Translations under genes and position numbers: made by a program
The notes under the pieces: model-generated
Databases searched by the model: none
The model's input: only the letters and a program-made list of their open reading frames with translations
What the model was told of the DNA's origin: nothing
Shown: in pieces, positions 5,602 through 9,287 of the stretch
How the letters are laid out: each line of letters opens with the position of its first letter
Numbering within the stretch: the stretch's first letter is position 1
Source: an uncultured Ancrocorticia sp.
GTDB lineage: Bacteria; Actinomycetota; Actinomycetes; Actinomycetales; Actinomycetaceae
Length of the DNA stretch: 9,287 bases
Assembly (NCBI GenBank): GCA_905373325.1
Contig: CAJPTB010000053.1
Location: 1-9,287 of the forward strand
Direction: 5' to 3'

Positions 5602-7095
5602 ATGCTCGAGGCCGACTCTCTGGCTTTGAATCCAAACCCGCTAGTCCAAGAACTCGGCAAGCCCGCGGAGAAGTTCACGCGGGCCGACATCCTTCGATTC
5701 GTCCGCGAGCGCGACATACCGATGTTCAACCTGCGTTACGTCGGCGGCGACGGCAGGCTCAAAACCCTCAACTTTGCAATCCAGTCCGCCGCCCACCTCG
5801 AGAGGGTGCTGACGATGGGGGAGCGCGTGGACGGCTCCTCGCTTTTCGATTTCGTCGACGCCGTCAGCTCGGACCTTTACGTCGTGCCGCAGCTGCGCAC
5901 CGCATTCCTCAACCCCTTCAATCCGATACCGAGCCTCGACATCATGTGCGGGTTCTACGACGTCAATGGAAATCCGTTGGCCAGCGCGCCTCAGCAGGTT
6001 TTGCGCAAGGCGCAGGACGCTCTGGAGGACGCAACGGGCTGCCGGCTCGAAGCCCTCGGCGAGCTCGAGTACTACCTGTTTTCCCCGCGGGAGAGCCTGT
6101 TCCCGGTCGAGCCGCAGCGCGGGTACCACGAGGCCTCGCCCTTCTCGAAATGGGAGGAGGTGCGCGCTGAGGCGCTCTATCACCTCGCGCAGATGGGATG
6201 CTCGGTGAAGTACGCCCACGCGGAGGTCGGCAACTTCGTCGCCGACGGCGTTCAAGCGGTTCAGCAGGAAATCGAGTTCTTGCCCGTCGACGTCGTGCGC
6301 GCCGCCGACCAGATGACGCTGGCCAAGTGGGTGGTGCGCGAAGTGGCCCATTCCCACGGAATCGAAGTTTCCTTTTCGCCTAAGATCGCGGTGGGGCAGG
6401 CCGGCTCCGGGATGCACTTCCACACGCGGCTGATGAAGGACGGCGTCAATCAGTTTTCGGAGGGCGCGGGGCTCACCGACGCCGCCCGCAAGGTCATCGG
6501 CGGCTACCTCCTCCATGCGGCGTCGCTCACGGCCTTCGGCAACACGGTGCCGACCTCGTTCCTGCGCCTCGTCCCCCTCCAAGAGGCCCCCACGGCCATC
6601 TGCTGGGGCGACCGCAATCGGTCGGTGCTCGTGCGGGTGCCGCTGGGATGGCAGAACCTCGACGACCGCATGTTCCGCGACGCCAACCCCCAGGAGGGGC
6701 CGGCGGGCGCGCTTCCGAACGACTCGCAGACCGTGGAGCTTCGCTCGCCCGACGGCTCGGCGAACGTCCACCTGCTGCTTGCCGGCGTGACGGTGGCCGC
6801 CCGGGTCGGACTGACCGACCCCGCAATGCTCGACTACGCGAATTCGAGACACGTCAGCGGGGACGCCTCGCAGATGGCCGAGCTCGAACAGCTTCCGACG
6901 TCGTGCGCCGAGGCCGCCCGGCGTCTGCTCGCCCAACGCTCGGCTTACGAGGAGCACGGCGTTTTCCCTTCGGGGCTCATCGACTCCTGGGCTCAGAAGC
7001 TTATTGGCTTGGGAGACGAGACTCTTCGCGAGGACATCGCGGAGAAGCGGGTGCGGGTCGAAGACTTGGTCAAGCGCTATTTCCACGTGGGGTAG
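5602..7095 (+). CDS. glnA: Glutamine synthetase family protein (type I-like)
   Basis: Glutamine synthetase joins ammonia to glutamate using ATP, in the cytosol, usually as a dodecamer. The 497-residue length is near that of type I enzymes. Recognisable motifs are GELEYYLF (153-160, metal-binding glutamates 154 and 156), HAEVG (206-210) and QQEIEF (221-226, further metal and substrate glutamates). Next come GSGMHFH (268-274), FLRLVPLQEAP (320-330), DRNRSVLVRVP (337-347, nucleotide and glutamate arginines) and VELRSPDGSANVHL (378-391). The catalytic set therefore looks complete. Two features depart from the E. coli type: about 7 extra residues between HAEVG and QQEIEF, and no NLYDLP-like adenylylation motif after the last catalytic block. 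It probably belongs to a divergent subgroup and may not be controlled by adenylylation. It could also act as a gamma-glutamyl-amine ligase, as several GlnA paralogues do. It has its own promoter and a strong ribosome binding site. Confidence 0.93.
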   Translation: MLEADSLALNPNPLVQELGKPAEKFTRADILRFVRERDIPMFNLRYVGGDGRLKTLNFAIQSAAHLERVLTMGERVDGSSLFDFVDAVSSDLYVVPQLRTAFLNPFNPIPSLDIMCGFYDVNGNPLASAPQQVLRKAQDALEDATGCRLEALGELEYYLFSPRESLFPVEPQRGYHEASPFSKWEEVRAEALYHLAQMGCSVKYAHAEVGNFVADGVQAVQQEIEFLPVDVVRAADQMTLAKWVVREVAHSHGIEVSFSPKIAVGQAGSGMHFHTRLMKDGVNQFSEGAGLTDAARKVIGGYLLHAASLTAFGNTVPTSFLRLVPLQEAPTAICWGDRNRSVLVRVPLGWQNLDDRMFRDANPQEGPAGALPNDSQTVELRSPDGSANVHLLLAGVTVAARVGLTDPAMLDYANSRHVSGDASQMAELEQLPTSCAEAARRLLAQRSAYEEHGVFPSGLIDSWAQKLIGLGDETLREDIAEKRVRVEDLVKRYFHVG

Positions 7096-7103
7096 AGTTG
7101 GGA

Positions 7104-7139
7104 GGCGGCGCAGCCGACGCGCAAACAGGGCGCGCCGCC
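7104..7139 (+). terminator. Strong GC hairpin just after the glutamine synthetase gene
   Basis: GGCGGCGC (7104-7111) pairs with GCGCCGCC (7132-7139). After a one-base bulge (A7112), GCC (7113-7115) pairs with GGC (7129-7131). This gives an 11-pair stem with a 13-nt loop, starting 9 nt after the stop codon. No T-tract follows, so it may instead stabilise the transcript end or act as an attenuator. Tract-less GC hairpins are common after genes in high-GC actinobacteria. Confidence 0.45.
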
Positions 7140-7147
7140 GCGTCGAA

Positions 7148-7184
7148 ACCGTTCCGCGCAAACGGTCGGACGGCCCTTCGGCCG
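7148..7184 (+). repeat. Two short stem-loops before the flavodoxin-like gene
   Basis: ACCGTT (7148-7153) pairs with AACGGT (7161-7166) around a 7-nt loop, and CGGCC (7171-7175) pairs with GGCCG (7180-7184) around a CTTC loop. They lie between the larger hairpin at 7104-7139 and the ribosome binding site at 7195-7200. No function is shown; weak termination or leader structure is possible. Confidence 0.3.
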
Positions 7185-7194
7185 CCGCGGCATT

Positions 7195-7200
7195 GAGGAG
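7195..7200 (+). promoter_or_regulatory. Ribosome binding site of the flavodoxin-like gene
   Basis: GAGGAG is followed by a 5-nt A-rich spacer and the ATG at 7206, a strong initiation site. Confidence 0.75.
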
Positions 7201-7205
7201 AAAAA

Positions 7206-7802
7206 ATGAAAGTCCTGGTCAACGTCTTCCATCCCAATCTCTCGGCTTCCACCGTCAACAAGGCGTGGGTCGGACGCCTCGAGGGCGAGCCCGAGGTCAC
7301 CGTCCGCAAGATCTACGAGTTGTATCCCGACGGCAAGATCGACGTCGCCGCGGAGCAGGAGGCCCTGCTCGCGCACGAAAGGATCGTGTTCCAGCATCCC
7401 TTCTACTGGTACTCGACCCCGCCGCTCATGAAGCAGTGGCTCGACCAGGTGCTTACCTACAACTGGGCCTACGGGCCGAAAGGAAGGGCGCTCGAAGGGC
7501 GCGAGTGGGTCTCGGCCATTTCGACGGGCGGCCCGGCGGAGTCGTATCGCGCCGGCGGGGACAACAACTTCTCGATGAGCGAGCTCATGAAGCCGCTGCA
7601 GCAGACGGCGAACCTCGTCCATCTGAAGTTCCTGCCCGCCTTCATCTTCAACGGCGCGGTCCAGGCGACGCCCGCCGACGTCGAAGACTCGGCGGAGAGA
7701 CTGGCCGAGCATATCCTCGACCCGCTGCTCGACCCCGAAAAGCGCTTGGCCGCGCTGAACGAGAAGATGGACGGCGAAGGAATCGAGCTGCACGCGGATT
7801 GA
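7206..7802 (+). CDS. Flavodoxin-fold NAD(P)H oxidoreductase (MdaB/KefF/YwrO-like)
   Basis: The 198-residue product starts MKVLVNVFHPNL, which matches the first strand and phosphate-binding loop of the flavodoxin-2 family. It also has the family's hallmark HPFYWYSTPPLMKQWLDQV (residues 64-82), followed by TYNWAYG (84-90) and the flavin-contacting STGGP (106-110). Members are soluble FMN or FAD enzymes that reduce quinones or other acceptors with NAD(P)H by two electrons, or act as ancillary subunits of the KefC potassium efflux channel. The length fits the family. No potassium channel gene is nearby, so the KefF role is unlikely here and a general quinone or electrophile detoxification role is more plausible. 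It begins 110 bp after the glutamine synthetase gene with a strong ribosome binding site. No separate promoter with clear hexamers was found, so partial read-through from upstream is possible. Confidence 0.88.
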   Translation: MKVLVNVFHPNLSASTVNKAWVGRLEGEPEVTVRKIYELYPDGKIDVAAEQEALLAHERIVFQHPFYWYSTPPLMKQWLDQVLTYNWAYGPKGRALEGREWVSAISTGGPAESYRAGGDNNFSMSELMKPLQQTANLVHLKFLPAFIFNGAVQATPADVEDSAERLAEHILDPLLDPEKRLAALNEKMDGEGIELHAD

Positions 7803-7900
7803 TCCGGCGCCAGCGGCACCGCGCAGGCGGCCTTGCGGCATGGGAATCCAGTGGCCGGCCCGCTCGGCCCGTCTGATCGGCGGGCTTTCGTCCGGGTGGG

Positions 7901-7940
7901 AATCGCGGGGTCGGATTTGAATCGCAGGAGGTCGGATTGG
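7901..7940 (+). repeat. Imperfect tandem duplication at the start of the ketopantoate-reductase-like gene
   Basis: aatcgcggggtcggatttg (7901-7919) is followed by a second copy (7920-7940) that reads aatcgcaggaggtcggattgg, two bases longer. The second copy carries AGGAGG (7926-7931) and the TTG start at 7937. The first copy carries a matching TTG (7917-7919), 20 bases upstream and out of frame. Only the second copy has a complete ribosome binding site, with a 5-nt spacer, and this decides the start. Confidence 0.6.
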
Positions 7941-8956
7941 ACATAGCGATCGTCGGGTCGGGAACGATCGGCCTGACTTACGGCTGGCTTCTGTCTAAAT
8001 GCCACGGCGTGACCCACGTTGTGCGCCCCGAGCGCAGCGGGTGGTATCGCGAGCCCTTCACCCTCCGCATCGCCGATCGCCGCAAGGCCGCCGATCGCCG
8101 CAAGGCCATTGACCGCCGCGAGCTCAAGGGCGTCGAGGCTGGGAAGCGCGAAGCTTCGGCCGGGGGCGAGTTTTCCTACCGTCCGCGGGTCGCTTCAGAC
8201 CCTGAGGAGGTCAGGTGCGACGTCGCCCTGGTGACGACCGATAGGCGTCGGCTCGCAAAATCCATGGAAACGGTGCGGGCGCTGGCCCGGTCCGGCCACG
8301 TCGTCTTCATGCTCAACCATTGGGACCTTCCCTCGCAGGCCGACGGCCTCCTGAGGCCCGAGCAGTATTCTTTAGGTTTCCCGGGCCAGGTCGGCGGGGG
8401 CCGAGACGGCCGCACGATCGAGGCGACTGTTTTCCCGCGGGGCACCGTGCTTGAGGCCGGAGACGACAGCCGGGATCGCCGTCTGCGCGAGGCATTCGAG
8501 GCGGCCGGACTGCATGTCAAGGCTCAGAAGGACATGGCCGGATGGCTCAAGCTTCACGGGCTCCAACAGGCCATGACGGTCGGTCCGATCCTTCGCGCGG
8601 GAGGGCTCGACGGCCTGCTGCAGGACCGTGCGGAGATGAAAAAGGCAATGCTTGCCTTGCGAGAGGGCGTTTCGACGGCCAGAGCCGACGGCGCGAATCC
8701 CCGAGGTTCGATGCTCGGGCGGCTCACCGCCCTTCCGGCGCCGTTGTCCGCCGCGTTGCTCCGACGCGTTCTTGGCCGGGCCGACGTGCGCACGATGGTC
8801 GAACGCCATATGCGCCACGGAATCGAGGAGTGGATAGCAGGGTATTGGGACGTGGTGGATGCGGCCGGGCGCCGCGGCGTGCCGGTCCCGCACGTCTTGG
8901 AATACAAAACGACGATCGCCGCCTTTGCGGAGGGCGGCGCATTCGCGGAGCAATGA
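7937..8956 (+). CDS. Ketopantoate-reductase-like (ApbA/PanE fold) NAD(P)-dependent dehydrogenase
   Basis: The 339-residue protein begins directly with a dinucleotide-binding strand and loop, MDIAIVGSGTIGLTYG, with the GxGxxG pattern at residues 7-12. This supports the TTG start and its AGGAGG site. The order Rossmann domain, then VALVTTDRRR (96-105), HVVFMLNHWD (121-130) and a helical second domain starting near GWLKLHG (202-208) follows the ketopantoate reductase family. That family reduces 2-oxo acids such as ketopantoate with NADPH. Lys205 falls where the catalytic lysine of E. coli PanE lies. By eye, the two asparagines of the KLxxNxxxN motif and the catalytic glutamate near the C-terminal domain are not in their usual places, so the substrate is probably not ketopantoate. 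An in-frame duplication ADRRKA-ADRRKA (46-57) lies after the second strand. The gene is 134 bp downstream of the flavodoxin-like gene, and no pantothenate genes are present. Confidence 0.8.
   Translation: MDIAIVGSGTIGLTYGWLLSKCHGVTHVVRPERSGWYREPFTLRIADRRKAADRRKAIDRRELKGVEAGKREASAGGEFSYRPRVASDPEEVRCDVALVTTDRRRLAKSMETVRALARSGHVVFMLNHWDLPSQADGLLRPEQYSLGFPGQVGGGRDGRTIEATVFPRGTVLEAGDDSRDRRLREAFEAAGLHVKAQKDMAGWLKLHGLQQAMTVGPILRAGGLDGLLQDRAEMKKAMLALREGVSTARADGANPRGSMLGRLTALPAPLSAALLRRVLGRADVRTMVERHMRHGIEEWIAGYWDVVDAAGRRGVPVPHVLEYKTTIAAFAEGGAFAEQ
8072..8107 (+). repeat. Exact 18-bp tandem duplication inside the ketopantoate-reductase-like gene
   Basis: gccgatcgccgcaaggcc occurs at 8072-8089 and 8090-8107 and encodes ADRRKA twice, in frame. 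A third, diverged unit follows, encoding IDRREL. It adds a basic loop to the protein. Confidence 0.85.
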
Positions 8957-8982
8957 GCAGGTCAAAGGCGGAGCGCTAACTT

Positions 8983-8996
8983 GGTGACTTCTCACC
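8983..8996 (+). terminator. Small hairpin after the ketopantoate-reductase-like gene
   Basis: GGTGA (8983-8987) pairs with TCACC (8992-8996) around a CTTC loop, 27 nt after the stop codon. The stem is short and has no T-tract, so termination is only possible. Confidence 0.25.
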
Positions 8997-9029
8997 TGTC
9001 GCAATCGTGCCCGCGGCTGGTAGCTTGCG

Positions 9030-9044
9030 ATGTGTCATGCACAT
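9030..9044 (+). repeat. Short inverted repeat in the lipoprotein leader
   Basis: ATGTG (9030-9034) and CACAT (9040-9044) can pair around a 5-nt loop, upstream of the ribosome binding site. It might be an operator half-site pair or chance; nothing else supports it. Confidence 0.2.
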
Positions 9045-9057
9045 GAGCGAGACCATC

Positions 9058-9062
9058 GGGAG
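9058..9062 (+). promoter_or_regulatory. Ribosome binding site of the lipoprotein gene
   Basis: GGGAG at 9058-9062 is 8 nt upstream of the ATG at 9071, and the frame that follows encodes a signal peptide with lipobox. Together these support the start. Confidence 0.5.
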
Positions 9063-9070
9063 CAACGACC

Positions 9071-9287
9071 ATGCGGCGCCTTCTTTTCGCAACAGCCTCC
9101 TTGACCTTGGGCTTGAGCGGGTGTTTTCCCTCCGTTCCGGACACTTCTTCCGCCTCGTCCGTCCCCGCTTCCTCTGCTTCGCCTTCTCGCCGCTCTCCGT
9201 CTGTCTCCCCACCCGCCGCCGCTTCGCCCTCCGCCGGGCGGCCACCGTCACGCCGGCAAGCAGCAGGTGGACGTTCGCCGAGCCGTC
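9071..9287 (+). CDS. Start of a lipoprotein with a Ser/Pro-rich linker (3' end outside window; last 54 bases suspect)
   Basis: The frame opens with MRRLLFATASLTLGLSGC, a compact bacterial lipoprotein signal peptide. It has two arginines, a hydrophobic core and the lipobox LSGC, with Cys18 as the lipid-modified residue after cleavage by signal peptidase II. Residues 19-56 are a Ser/Pro/Ala-rich linker, typical of the tether between the membrane and an exported domain that would lie beyond the window. The coding strand is strikingly pyrimidine-rich here. No stop codon occurs before the window ends. From 9234 on, the DNA is an exact inverted copy of part of the glutamine synthetase gene, so the residues after about 55 are probably not the real protein. 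The mature domain, and hence the function, cannot be seen. Confidence 0.7.
   Translation, partial: MRRLLFATASLTLGLSGCFPSVPDTSSASSVPASSASPSRRSPSVSPPAAASPSAGRPPSRRQAAGGRSPSR
9234..9287 (-). repeat. Exact 54-bp inverted copy of part of the glutamine synthetase gene, probable chimeric end
   Basis: These last 54 bases of the window equal the reverse complement of 6751-6804 without a mismatch, and the next base inward (9233 against 6805) no longer matches. The source encodes DGSANVHLLLAGVTVAAR, a conserved core of glutamine synthetase. The copy would be read in reverse inside a lipoprotein gene, where it makes no biological sense. An inverted amplification or assembly chimera at a contig end is the simplest explanation. 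Confidence 0.9.

Noticed and set aside
5641..7161. 506-codon open frame on the minus strand over the glutamine synthetase gene
   Set aside because: It is antisense to a complete set of glutamine synthetase motifs and has no ribosome binding site or family resemblance. It did help reveal the inverted copy at the window end, because its residues HAGKQQVDVRRAV reappear on the + strand at 9248-9287.
8372..9004. 210-codon minus-strand frame over the end of the ketopantoate-reductase-like gene
   Set aside because: It is antisense to a gene with a clear Rossmann motif and ribosome binding site, and has no recognisable domain.

Overview
The window is GC-rich and reads like a fragment of a high-GC actinobacterial chromosome. 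Start sites are usually preceded by AGGAG/GAGGAG-type ribosome binding sites, and one gene starts with TTG. An RCC1-type protein built from QCDVxxW-containing repeats suggests the Coriobacteriia (Eggerthellaceae-like gut actinobacteria), but this taxonomic guess is inference from protein style only. The window opens inside one gene and ends inside another.

Layout. 1-199 (+): the last 65 codons of a membrane protein, probably a transporter. 269-988 (-): a P-loop nucleoside/uridine-kinase-like protein, converging on the transporter. 1109-1948 (-): a seven-repeat RCC1-like beta-propeller protein in the same direction as the kinase and 120 bp upstream of it. 1949-2240: a gap between divergent genes, with an AT-rich block. 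2241-5276 (+): a 1011-residue superfamily 1 (Upf1/Dna2-type) helicase fused to a C-terminal PD-(D/E)XK-like nuclease. 5277-5601: a 325-bp gap with three 19-bp tandem repeats and a well-formed sigma70-type promoter for the next gene. 5602-7095 (+): a glutamine-synthetase-family enzyme. 7206-7802 (+): a flavodoxin-fold NAD(P)H oxidoreductase. 7937-8956 (+): a ketopantoate-reductase-like dehydrogenase with a TTG start. 9071-9287 (+): the start of a lipoprotein gene that runs off the window.

How the genes relate. No single pathway joins them. The glutamine synthetase, flavodoxin-like and ketopantoate-reductase-like genes are collinear, but the gaps of 110 and 134 bp and a strong hairpin after the first one argue against a tight operon. 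The helicase-nuclease is the most likely accessory or defence gene. It stands alone, with no recognisable methylase, integrase or partner.

Two results deserve attention. First, the last 54 bases (9234-9287) are an exact reverse complement of 6751-6804 inside the glutamine synthetase gene. This is most simply an inverted chimera or assembly error at a contig end, so the tail of the lipoprotein should not be trusted. Second, the helicase-nuclease combines a complete set of SF1 motifs with a D...ExD nuclease signature and an unusual low-complexity insertion. It is a reasonable candidate single-gene defence or DNA-processing factor.
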